From positions 2,790,001-2,854,000 of the forward strand of contig OZ245800.1 in the NCBI GenBank assembly GCA_965228215.1: a DNA stretch of 64,000 nt. The letters run 5' to 3'. This document shows, one piece after another, positions 34,701-41,418 of the stretch. The position numbers were made by a program, and so were the translations under genes. The notes under the pieces were generated by a model. That model was not told the origin of the DNA and searched no databases. It saw nothing but the letters and a program-made list of their open reading frames with translations. Every line of letters starts with the position of its first letter. The first letter of the stretch is position 1. The DNA is from Maricaulis sp965228215 (GTDB taxonomy: Bacteria; Pseudomonadota; Alphaproteobacteria; Caulobacterales; Maricaulaceae).

Positions 34701-34815
34701 CCGGGAAGAGCTGGATCGGCAAGCGGGTAAAGGCAACGACACCCATCAGAACGATGAGTGCGATCCCCACGAAAACCGCGGCCGGATTATTCAGTGATAA
34801 GCGCGTCAATGGCAT
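31735..34815 (-). CDS. RND efflux transporter permease subunit (AcrB/MexB-like superfamily)
   Basis: This 1026-residue inner-membrane pump has the usual twelve helices in two repeats, each with a large periplasmic loop. Helix 1 (LNNPAAVFVGIALIVLMGVVAF) is followed by the porter domain. Charged helix 4 contains GLAFATGMVMDAAIIVLENIIRRREEG, with the proton-relay aspartate. The second repeat has ITLSWFFLP and GLVINNAILLVDQTRQGE. It exports hydrophobic compounds using the proton gradient. GAGGGACC stands before the ATG. It forms a two-gene unit with the adaptor; no local repressor is obvious. The 113 bp upstream hold the scoB-side hairpin and a short ACAC/GTGT repeat. Confidence 0.94.
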   Translation of the reverse strand: MPLTRLSLNNPAAVFVGIALIVLMGVVAFTRLPIQLFPDTERPQVNIATFWRSASPLEMESEIVEPQEQALQGLAGLEEMRVFVGEGSAFINLTFALETDMTQTAIDISNRLSQVPPLPRDAIGPNIGSFGGDAQQSLIWFFLQALPGNPNEIHEYSSFVEDTIIPRLEGIPGVATVQVGWGRRPEELQITIDPYRAAALGVTIPQISAAIANNQDVSGGNAEIGRRSYQMRFEGEFEPSELAELVIVWREGSPVRLGDVATVEVAWGERTDFTYQNGNPAMGIEVRRQQGANVLAALEAVKAEVALINEELLPQRQLVMAPSFDASVFINRAIDLLVVNLFVGVGLAIFGLWLFLRRFRATIIISAAIPVCLLSTLIVLFVFGRTLNVISLAGLAFATGMVMDAAIIVLENIIRRREEGEDADTASEKGATQVWGALLASTITTVAIFLPIIFIRDVEGQLFADLAITIAVGVAVSMVVAVTILPVLVKQFVRDRSSEAKQPLLNMVGDRIMALTDAPLRRLGLIAGLIVLPITLSWFFLPNEDYLPEVKRDAVDAFWIFPPGSNLDWVEEEVATRVVERLEPFMSGEREPALRNYYFGTFPGGGGATAGIRVQDQSRVGELEQIVREEIIGGIPDVVFSNAQQGNLFGGFQQGGNVQVNVQSADADARARAVMTGMALLRERFPGVNINANPPPQATQPRLTMVPDDRRIQEAGWARRNVASMISVLGDGQFIGEYFDGDTRMNVILRTEGWETPDELAGLPVATPNGAVVPFGELVTVREEVGEGGIQRLDRRRTITININQPENLTLEEILSVVRNEVEPAIRAELPADGSVTYGGSADSLERANRTMMMNLGMALVILFLVLAGLFRSLRDAALVLVSIPLATVGGVLLLQLLDLFVTQSLDLLTRMGFIILLGLVINNAILLVDQTRQGERRGLARRDAVEQALRMRLRPIFMSTLTSLLGMLPLLLNPGPGSVIYRGLAAAIVGGMSVSLIFTLILIPCLLRLGENRKPAYAPSAQPAE

Positions 34816-34874
34816 GATTGGTCCCTCTAAGACCCGTCATACCACCTTACACGATGTGTGGAATTAAACCTTGC

Positions 34875-34906
34875 TAAGGCGGCTCACCAGTCCGTGAACC
34901 GCCTTA
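34875..34906 (-). terminator. Long hairpin after scoB, probable terminator
   Basis: TAAGGCGGCTCAC (34875-34887) and GTGAACCGCCTTA (34894-34906) pair over 13 positions with a single G-T type mismatch and a 6-base loop. It lies 22 bp past the scoB stop on the minus strand. Only a weak T-rich tail follows, so termination may be partial or Rho-assisted. Confidence 0.65.
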
Positions 34907-34927
34907 AGGCAAAGTCATTTAGGCCGG

Positions 34928-35587
34928 TTACGCCGTGGCGTGGGCCTTCAGGTCTGCGGAGACCGAATACTTGGCTTCCGTCAGCGAGGCGATTTCCTCG
35001 AGCGTGACCTCGGGGGCCAGTTCGATGAGTTCCAGCCCGTCATCCTTCACATCGAACACGCCAAGCGTGGTAATGACACGGTGGACGCAGCGCTGACCGG
35101 TGAGCGGTAGTGTGCATTCCTTGAGGAGTTTGGGCTCACCGCGCTTGTTGGCGTGATCCATGATGACCACGACGCGCTTGACGCCGGCCACCAGGTCCAT
35201 GGCGCCGCCCATGCCCTTCACCAGCTTGCCCGGGATCATCCAGTTGGCGATATCGCCGGTCTCGGAGATCTCCATCGCGCCGAGAATGGACAGGTCGATA
35301 TGACCGCCGCGGATCATGCCGAAACTGTCCGCCGACGAGAAATAGCTCGTGCGGCGCAATTCCGTGATCGTCTGCTTGCCGGCATTGATGAGATCGGCGT
35401 CGACATCATCGTCATAGGGGAACGGGCCCATGCCGAGCATGCCGTTCTCCGACTGCAGCGTCACATCGATATCGTCCGCGATGTGATTGGCCACCAGGGT
35501 CGGAATGCCGATGCCCAGATTGACGTAGAAACCGTCCTCGAGCTCCTGGGCCGCACGGGCGGCCATCTGATCGCGTGTCCAGGCCAT
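34928..35587 (-). CDS. scoB: 3-oxoacid CoA-transferase subunit B
   Basis: This 219-residue beta subunit of succinyl-CoA:3-ketoacid (or acetoacetate) CoA-transferase carries the catalytic glutamate in LQSENGMLGMGPF near residue 47, plus the family stretches NLGIGIPTLVANHI and GKLVKGMGGAMDLVAGVKRV. It activates acetoacetate by moving CoA from succinyl-CoA. GGAGAACC precedes the ATG. It is separated from its partner scoA by a lipoprotein gene, although the two are usually adjacent, and is followed by a hairpin terminator. Confidence 0.94.
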   Translation of the reverse strand: MAWTRDQMAARAAQELEDGFYVNLGIGIPTLVANHIADDIDVTLQSENGMLGMGPFPYDDDVDADLINAGKQTITELRRTSYFSSADSFGMIRGGHIDLSILGAMEISETGDIANWMIPGKLVKGMGGAMDLVAGVKRVVVIMDHANKRGEPKLLKECTLPLTGQRCVHRVITTLGVFDVKDDGLELIELAPEVTLEEIASLTEAKYSVSADLKAHATA

Positions 35588-35617
35588 GCTGGTTCTCCAT
35601 CGTCTAAACTCGCCAGC

Positions 35618-36232
35618 TTAATTGGCGAGATATTCCTCAAGATCTTGTTCGGTTACATGGCTCGCCGCCGCAAATTCCGCCGGAAATTCCTCTTGGAAAA
35701 GGGCCAAAAGGGGCGCTGCTACCGTGTAACCATCCTCGTAGTTATCTTCGCAATAACGTTGAACGACGATGTAGTCGTTCCCAATCCTTGCCTCGACGAA
35801 ATAGCTGGGTGAATGCATACATATGTAAATCACCTCCTCACCGTTTTCGTCGACACCGGTTCGCAATTCATCATTGTGATCCGGCAAGTTCCAAATCCCG
35901 CGAGAGCCAAGCTGTTCGGCAAGCGCATGAAATCTCTCGCGCGGTAGTGGGGCCGAGTTTACGGCCTCCAATTCTCCCTGGAAATAAGTGCCATATCCGT
36001 TGGTCAGCCTAATCTCGAGCCAGCACGTATCTCGATTGCACGCCGCCTCGAGAAGTGCAGGCTGCAAGTGCCATTCATGAAGCAGCAGTCGGAACCCGTC
36101 CCCTTCTTGAGACCGCAAGGTCGCCTTCTCGAACGACCGCAACTCGTCAGCGTGCGGTGCATCATCAGGCACCCATGGAGCGCTCGCGCAAGCAGTCAGC
36201 AAGCCGACAACGAGCAGAGCGCTCAAACGCAC
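35618..36232 (-). CDS. Hypothetical lipoprotein inserted between scoA and scoB
   Basis: This 204-residue protein has a lipoprotein signal with lipobox LLTAC (residues 11-15), so it is anchored to a membrane after cleavage. I recognise no domain in the rest; cysteines occur in the ACNRDTCWLEIRL pair and near ICMHSP and RYCEDNYEDGY. It starts with GTG in a TAGTG overlap with the scoA stop, so it would be translated with the transferase. Its DNA is visibly richer in A and T than scoA and scoB, which suggests later insertion into the operon. Confidence 0.7.
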   Translation of the reverse strand: MRLSALLVVGLLTACASAPWVPDDAPHADELRSFEKATLRSQEGDGFRLLLHEWHLQPALLEAACNRDTCWLEIRLTNGYGTYFQGELEAVNSAPLPRERFHALAEQLGSRGIWNLPDHNDELRTGVDENGEEVIYICMHSPSYFVEARIGNDYIVVQRYCEDNYEDGYTVAAPLLALFQEEFPAEFAAASHVTEQDLEEYLAN

Positions 36233-36936
36233 TATGCGTCCTCCCGCTCGCGGATGGTGCGCTGTTCGATGCGCTTCTCAAATTCGCCCTTGATCAGGCG
36301 CTGAACGAAAATGCCCGGCGTGTGGATCTCGTCCGGATCCAGCTCGCCCAGGCCGACAATTTCCTCGACCTCGGCGATCGTCACCTTGCCGGCCGTCGCC
36401 ATCATCGGGTTGAAATTACGGGCCGTCTTGCGGAAGACCAGATTGCCCTGCGGATCAGCTTTCCAGGCCTTCACGATGGACACATCCGCCTTCAGGCCGG
36501 TTTCCATGATGTAGGTCTCGCCGTCGAACTCGCGGTGTTCCTTGCCGTCGGCAATCACTGTGCCCACACCTGTCTTGGTGAAGAAGCCCGGAATGCCGGC
36601 ACCGCCTGCGCGGATGCGTTCGGCCAACGTGCCCTGCGGATTGAATTCCAGTTCCAGCTCACCTGACAGGAATTGCCGCTCGAATTCCTTGTTCTCTCCC
36701 ACATAGGACGAGACCATTTTCCGGATCTGCTTGGCGTCGAGCAAAATGCCGAGTCCGAAACCGTCAACCCCGCAATTATTGGAAATCACGGTGAGGTCCT
36801 TCACGCCGCTCTCATGGAGTGCAGCGATGCAGTTCTCTGGAATGCCGCAAAGACCGAACCCGCCGGCCATTAGCGTCATCCCGTCGAAAACCAGACCGTC
36901 AAGCGCGGCCTTGGCGTCGGGATATACCTTGTTCAT
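36232..36936 (-). CDS. scoA: 3-oxoacid CoA-transferase subunit A
   Basis: This 234-residue alpha subunit partners scoB. Family signatures are the N-terminal GMTLMAGGFGLCGIPENCIAAL, SNNCGVDGFGLGILL, and ARNFNPMMATAGKVTIAEVEEIV. AGAGG lies 7 bases upstream of the ATG. The pair would link acetoacetate or other 3-keto acids to the CoA pool. No regulator is visible in the 93-bp upstream region. Confidence 0.94.
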   Translation of the reverse strand: MNKVYPDAKAALDGLVFDGMTLMAGGFGLCGIPENCIAALHESGVKDLTVISNNCGVDGFGLGILLDAKQIRKMVSSYVGENKEFERQFLSGELELEFNPQGTLAERIRAGGAGIPGFFTKTGVGTVIADGKEHREFDGETYIMETGLKADVSIVKAWKADPQGNLVFRKTARNFNPMMATAGKVTIAEVEEIVGLGELDPDEIHTPGIFVQRLIKGEFEKRIEQRTIREREDA

Positions 36937-37029
36937 GCAGACCTCTGTCGAAAGTTGATGGTCGGTTCATGTTTATATCGCAGGTGCAGCAAAATCCAGT
37001 CCGGTGACCGGGAGCGCCCGGCAGAACCA

Positions 37030-37914
37030 TCATGAATCCGAGCGCTCACTCCGATGACCATCCATTTCGATCGCCAGCGCTCCGCCGAAGAAGACGGCGT
37101 AGGCAGACCAATAGATCCAGAGGAGGAAGACGACAAGGGCTCCGAGTGAGCCATAGACGCCAAAATCGACCACTTCCGTCACATAGGCGGAAAAGGCTTT
37201 CGACAAACCGAGCCATAACAGGGTCGAAACGAGCGCTGCCGTTGTCGAAGCCCGCCAGCTGACGGCATGTTCCCGCCGCCGCATGGTCAGCCGGTAGAGC
37301 AGTTCCAGACCGATGAACATGCCGAACCCGGCTGCGGTCCATTCATTGATGAACAGGCCGAAATCCAGGGCTTCCAGGCCCAGGAATTCCAGCACTTGGC
37401 GCAGGATGGTCGGAATTATCAGAACGGCGAGATTGGCGGCGGTCAGCAGGATGCCGCCGATCAGGACCGCTGACATGGCCAGCAAGTTGAACTGGACGAT
37501 ATTGCGGATATCGCGATCCTCGGCCAGGTGATTGAGGCCGGCAATCAAGGCCTTGGTCCCCCGCGCGGCGGCAAAGAAGGAGATCGCCAGGGCAATCGCA
37601 CCCTGGACCGACAGCGCTGTGATCGGCGCCTCGGCGACCCGCGTCATCTGGCCGAGCACGAAATCCTGCGCGCCGACCGGCATGATTTCGGCGAAGCGTG
37701 CGAATTGCGCCTCGGCATCCTCGATCGAAAAGACAACACCGTAGACCGACATCGCCAGGCCCAACGCCGGGAAGAGTGCGAGCATGCCGAAGAAGGACGC
37801 ACCGCCGGCGAACAGCATGACATCCCTCGCCATGGTGCGCTGCACGGCGGCGAACAGGATCATCAGACCGGCACGTTTCCTGGCCGGGGGCGGACTGTCG
37901 GTGGTGTCTGTCAT
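37030..37914 (-). CDS. YihY/BrkB family inner-membrane protein
   Basis: This 294-residue protein has six predicted helices and the YihY/virulence factor BrkB (UPF0761) pattern: MARDVMLFAGGASFFGMLALFPALG near the N-terminus, SFFAAARGTKALIAGLNHLAED, and WRASTTAALVSTLLWLGLSKAFSAYV. It is not ribonuclease BN, as an old name suggested; some relatives are linked to envelope lipid transport. ATG 37914 is chosen, although an in-frame GTG at 37926 is possible. It is divergent from the WYL regulator. Confidence 0.85.
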   Translation of the reverse strand: MTDTTDSPPPARKRAGLMILFAAVQRTMARDVMLFAGGASFFGMLALFPALGLAMSVYGVVFSIEDAEAQFARFAEIMPVGAQDFVLGQMTRVAEAPITALSVQGAIALAISFFAAARGTKALIAGLNHLAEDRDIRNIVQFNLLAMSAVLIGGILLTAANLAVLIIPTILRQVLEFLGLEALDFGLFINEWTAAGFGMFIGLELLYRLTMRRREHAVSWRASTTAALVSTLLWLGLSKAFSAYVTEVVDFGVYGSLGALVVFLLWIYWSAYAVFFGGALAIEMDGHRSERSDS

Positions 37915-38024
37915 GCCGACGAGCACAGACTGCTTCGGTTAAGGAAAAAAGAAATCCGGGCGCATCGACAGCGCATTTCGAGCAAGGCTATGACTCTTCA
38001 GGCAAAGAATCAGCAGGTGTCGCG

Positions 38025-39017
38025 ATGTCGTTTTCCAAGGCCGTCGATTTGCTGCGCCTCGCCCGCATGGCCGCCGGCCGGGTCGGCGTCACCTTCACGG
38101 ATATCGAGCGTGAATTCGGCGTCGTGCGCCGGACGGCCCAGCGCATGGCCGATGCCCTCACCCAGGTCTTTCCGGATACCGAGAGCTATTACGACGGCGA
38201 AGGCCACAAACGCTGGCGCGTACCCGGCGGCCGCGTTGCCGAGTTTTTTGCCCCGACTGCCGATGAGGTCGCCGCGCTGGAGCTCGCCTCAACAAATCTG
38301 GAAGGCCAGGGCCTCGAAACCGAAGCCGGCCAGCTGCGCTCATTGCGCGAAACCATCAAGATCCTGCTCGACGATCGCCGCCGGCGGGGGCTGGAGGCGG
38401 ATGAGGAAGCCCTGCTGGAAGCCATGGGCCATGCCGCCCGCCCCGGCCCGCAACCCAAATCCCGGCCCGAAGTCGACACCGCTATTGCGGACGCCCTGAA
38501 AGGCCTCATGGTGCTGGAGATTTCCTACAAATCCCGCGCCGACGACACCGCGAAACTGCGGCGTATCGAACCGTACGGGCTTCTCCTGGGCAGCCGGCGC
38601 TATCTGGTCGCCAAGGATCCCAGCCGGGCCGATGGACGCCTGCGCCATTACCGGGTCGAGGATATCGAGAGCGCCATCGTCACCGATGACTGGTTCGAGC
38701 GCGATCCGGAATTCTCGCTGCAGCAGCACGCCAATCGCGCGTTCGGCGTGTTCCAGAATGATGCTGAATTCGGCGATGTCGTATGGAAATTCACGCCCGA
38801 AGCCGCCACGCACGCCTCACGCTTCCGCTTCCATCCGGACCAGTCCTCGCAACTCCTCGATGACGGCTCGCTGCAGGTGAGTTTCCGGGCCTGCGGATAT
38901 CTGGAAATGTGCTGGCATCTCTATGCCTGGGGCGACCAGGTCGAAGTGCTCGAACCTCCGGCCCTGGCCGATCTTGTCCGCGATTATCGCCGCAGTGATT
39001 TCCCGGGCCTGCCTTAG
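38025..39017 (+). CDS. WYL-domain transcriptional regulator
   Basis: This 330-residue protein has an N-terminal helix-turn-helix (TFTDIEREFGVVRRTAQRMADALTQVF, residues 23-50), a middle linker, and a WYL sensor domain from about residue 155 (ADALKGLMVLEISYKSRADDTAKLRRIEPYGLLLGSRRYLVAKD), followed by the WCX C-terminal extension. WYL proteins sense nucleic-acid or nucleotide ligands and often regulate DNA-damage or phage-defence genes; the target here is unknown. It is divergent from yihY and converges with a small secreted protein gene. Only a weak ribosome site is visible. Confidence 0.9.
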   Translation: MSFSKAVDLLRLARMAAGRVGVTFTDIEREFGVVRRTAQRMADALTQVFPDTESYYDGEGHKRWRVPGGRVAEFFAPTADEVAALELASTNLEGQGLETEAGQLRSLRETIKILLDDRRRRGLEADEEALLEAMGHAARPGPQPKSRPEVDTAIADALKGLMVLEISYKSRADDTAKLRRIEPYGLLLGSRRYLVAKDPSRADGRLRHYRVEDIESAIVTDDWFERDPEFSLQQHANRAFGVFQNDAEFGDVVWKFTPEAATHASRFRFHPDQSSQLLDDGSLQVSFRACGYLEMCWHLYAWGDQVEVLEPPALADLVRDYRRSDFPGLP

Positions 39018-39025
39018 GTCAATCG

Positions 39026-39469
39026 CTAGTCGTCCGGCGTGAAACGCATGGTCACCTGCTCGGGCAGAAGCAGATCGTGGATGAAATCGCCCTCGACCCG
39101 CGTCCAGACCGCTGTGACATCGCGGACGGATTGTCCGTCCGTCCAGCCGGACCAGCTCACATGCTCGTCATTCTCGATGCGGTATTCCGCGGCGAATTGA
39201 TAGCCGCCCTCGACCGGAGTGAGTGTGTAGGGGCTGCAATCAATCGTGTCCTGGGCGGCCCAGACCAGCAGGCCCTCGCGGAAGGACAGCGTGCCGGGAA
39301 CACTGACCAGGCCCATCACGCCGCGCGCCCGGATCCGCCCGTCGACATTGAGACCGTCAATTCCGGCCGCCTCGTGGGCGATCATCATGGGGTTCTCGGG
39401 TGCGTATCCAGGGGATGGGCAGACCGATAGAGACAAACTCGATACCAGGTAGATGAATGCCGTGGACAT
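39026..39469 (-). CDS. Hypothetical secreted protein
   Basis: This 147-residue protein starts at ATG 39469, with GAGG seven bases upstream. The N-terminus (MSTAFIYLVSSLSLSVC) is a signal peptide, possibly with a cysteine at the cleavage region, although the motif LSLSVC is not a clean lipobox. The mature part is predicted to be beta-rich and has no motif I recognise. It converges with the WYL gene, 8 bp apart. Confidence 0.65.
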   Translation of the reverse strand: MSTAFIYLVSSLSLSVCPSPGYAPENPMMIAHEAAGIDGLNVDGRIRARGVMGLVSVPGTLSFREGLLVWAAQDTIDCSPYTLTPVEGGYQFAAEYRIENDEHVSWSGWTDGQSVRDVTAVWTRVEGDFIHDLLLPEQVTMRFTPDD

Positions 39470-39564
39470 GGCAGACCTCATCGCGTTGCTTCATCTCAGG
39501 TCATCTATCCATAGCGGTGAATAGTATTCATGCAATACAGGCGTCCCGCCCCGGGAAATGCCGT

Positions 39565-39816
39565 TCAGCGTACCGCGATGCGAACCTGTTCGGCCGGAAG
39601 CCAGGACGGCATGGAATGACCATCGGACGTCGACATGGCCAGGCGATAACCCTTGTGCAGATAGCGGCAGACCGAGCGCAGATCCTCGACATGCAGGCAG
39701 GAAATATCATCACCCGGGCGCTGCATGCGGAAAAAACCGTCGCGAAAACGGTGCGGGACCATGTTGCGGACCGAGCCGCCAGCGCCTTCGATAAATGCGT
39801 TCAGTGCGATTGCCAT
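39565..39816 (-). CDS. Small hypothetical protein
   Basis: This 83-residue frame starts at ATG 39816, with GGAG six bases upstream. It has no signal peptide or membrane segment and is rich in Arg, His and Met. No family is recognised. The clear ribosome site and the empty opposite strand support it as a gene, but its small size keeps confidence moderate. Confidence 0.5.
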   Translation of the reverse strand: MAIALNAFIEGAGGSVRNMVPHRFRDGFFRMQRPGDDISCLHVEDLRSVCRYLHKGYRLAMSTSDGHSMPSWLPAEQVRIAVR

Positions 39817-39915
39817 GTTCAACTCCATCGGCATGTCAGTGCGTTGAAGTCATCGTGGAAAGCCGGGGCGACATTTTCTGTCACCCGTCAATTTACCTTG
39901 CTGTGCAAACAAAAT

Positions 39916-39948
39916 GAAATGCCGATCGTTGGGGGCGACCGGCATTTC
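39916..39948. repeat. Stable hairpin GAAATGCCG/CGGCATTTC
   Basis: GAAATGCCG (39916-39924) pairs perfectly with CGGCATTTC (39940-39948), and after one mismatch TCG pairs with CGA, leaving a 7-base G-rich loop. No T-tract follows on either strand. Confidence 0.6.
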
Positions 39949-40046
39949 GGGGTATCGATTTTGATTCCGAGCTCGACAGACATGCGAGGGACTGATGTGC
40001 CCGTCGATCTCGAGACTGAAAATGCAATATCCGCTCTGAACCCGAC

Positions 40047-40084
40047 ATGAACGAAAATGAACAGCCGCGTTCATTTCCATTCAT
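40047..40084. repeat. Imperfect 16-bp inverted repeat built of ATGAAC units
   Basis: ATGAACGAAAATGAAC (40047-40062) and GTTCATTTCCATTCAT (40069-40084) match as inverted repeats at 14 of 16 positions, with a 6-base spacer. Each arm is itself a direct repeat of ATGAAC with a 10-bp period, one helix turn, as in an operator bound by a tandem dimer. Confidence 0.55.
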
Positions 40085-40164
40085 TCTCGCTAAACCCTGT
40101 CATTGTAGAGAATTTCTGCATTCGAGATTTCTCCACGAAACCAGGCTCGGTTATTCTCAACGGC

Positions 40165-41418
40165 ATGGAATCCACCAACCAACGAGCGGTCCGGACACAG
40201 GATGTCCAGCGCCTGTCGCAGGCAGATGTCGATGCCATCTGCGATGCGCACGAACGCCTGCTCGACGGTGCCCAGGATGGACGACGCGCGATCTTCGCGG
40301 ATTGCGACCTGTCCGGAACGAGCCTCGCCGGTCGCGCCCTGGAAGGCGCACGGCTCACCGGGGCCGACCTGACCGGTTGTGATCTCAGCCGGACCGATCT
40401 GCTGGAATGCGACCTGAGCGGTTGCGAGATGTCCGGCGCCGATCTGAGCTTCGCGATTCTCAGCCGCGCCAATCTCCAGGGTGCCAATCTCGCCGGAGCC
40501 AATCTGACCGGTGCCGATTGCACGGACACGGATTTCCGTCAGCTGGTCCGCCTCAAGGGACCGCCCGACGAGCGCACCCGGCCAACCATGCTGACCGGTG
40601 CCAATCTTCTCGGAGCCTGCCTCCTGCGCGCCCGGCTTGCCGGCATTCATGCCGATACTGCCGATTTCACGGAGAGCAATCTGAAACTGGCGCGCTTCAA
40701 TCGGGCCGCCCTCGCCTCGGCACGATTCGTGGACGCCATTCTTTGTGAAACGGATTTTTCCGGCGCCGATCTGACTGGTTCGGATTTCCGCGGCACGGCA
40801 GAAGCGCGCGGCGAATTCGCGAGCGCGCAGACCCTGGACTGGCTCACCGGCCCCTCGCCCGGCATGCCGGAACAAGCTGCGGAGGCTGACGCACCCGATC
40901 CTGACGATGCGCGTAGCCTGCAGGAAAAGATCGATCACCATATCCGCCTGTGCCGCGGCGATGGCGCCGGCGCCCAGCCTGCCTCCTTCGACGGTGCGGA
41001 TTTCTCGCAGGTCGAGTCGCTGGAAGGCGAAACGCTGACAGCCCTGCGGGCACCCGGCGCGAACCTGTCGGGTCTGAATCTCGCCAATACCCAGTTACAG
41101 GGTGCGAAACTGGCCGGCGCCGATCTTCGCGGTGCCGATCTGCGCGGAGCGGACCTGCGCGGTGCCGATCTTCGCAATTGCCGCCTAAGCCATACAGATC
41201 TGCGCGATGCTCGTCTGGACGGGCTGCGCATATCGTCCGACCGCACACTGCCCGTGCGCATGGACAATGCCGTGTGCCGCTTCACGGATTTCCGCTCGGC
41301 CCGCATGGATGGGCTGGTGATGGCGGGTGCCGATCTCGGTCATGCGCGCCTCAGTACCAGCGTACAGGACCAGGTCGAGACAACGCTGACCGGTTACGAC
41401 ACCATCAATTGGGGCTGA
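40165..41418 (+). CDS. Pentapeptide-repeat protein
   Basis: This 417-residue protein has a unique N-terminal segment (residues 1-40) followed by many A(D/N)LxG-type pentapeptides (for example LTGADLTGCDLSRTDL, ANLQGANLAGANLTGAD). It should fold as a right-handed four-sided beta-helix. The repeats come in two blocks separated by about 75 non-repeat residues (around 225-300), and the second block contains GADLRGADLRGADLRGADLR. Some relatives mimic DNA and protect gyrase; most have unknown roles. I start it at ATG 40165, since the extended frame upstream covers the inverted repeat. It converges with the CaiB-type gene, overlapping by 14 bp. Confidence 0.85.
   Translation: MESTNQRAVRTQDVQRLSQADVDAICDAHERLLDGAQDGRRAIFADCDLSGTSLAGRALEGARLTGADLTGCDLSRTDLLECDLSGCEMSGADLSFAILSRANLQGANLAGANLTGADCTDTDFRQLVRLKGPPDERTRPTMLTGANLLGACLLRARLAGIHADTADFTESNLKLARFNRAALASARFVDAILCETDFSGADLTGSDFRGTAEARGEFASAQTLDWLTGPSPGMPEQAAEADAPDPDDARSLQEKIDHHIRLCRGDGAGAQPASFDGADFSQVESLEGETLTALRAPGANLSGLNLANTQLQGAKLAGADLRGADLRGADLRGADLRNCRLSHTDLRDARLDGLRISSDRTLPVRMDNAVCRFTDFRSARMDGLVMAGADLGHARLSTSVQDQVETTLTGYDTINWG

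Larger units (their letters stand above)
39817..40164. other. Intergenic region with hairpin and inverted repeats
   Basis: This 348-bp stretch separates the small hypothetical gene from the pentapeptide-repeat gene. It holds a long hairpin (39916-39948) and a 16-bp imperfect inverted repeat (40047-40084), and is AT-richer than its surroundings. No convincing protein gene is seen. It probably contains the promoters of both divergent genes. Confidence 0.6.

Noticed and set aside
40049..40062. GAAC-N6-GAAC, similar to an alphaproteobacterial LexA box
   Set aside because: The alphaproteobacterial SOS motif needs a 7-base spacer (GTTC-N7-GTTC); here it is 6, and the neighbours are not SOS genes.
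40165..41418. DNA-level tandem repeat or CRISPR-like array in the pentapeptide gene
   Set aside because: The repetition (GGTGCCGATCT and similar) follows the five-residue protein repeat; there are no constant repeats with unique spacers.
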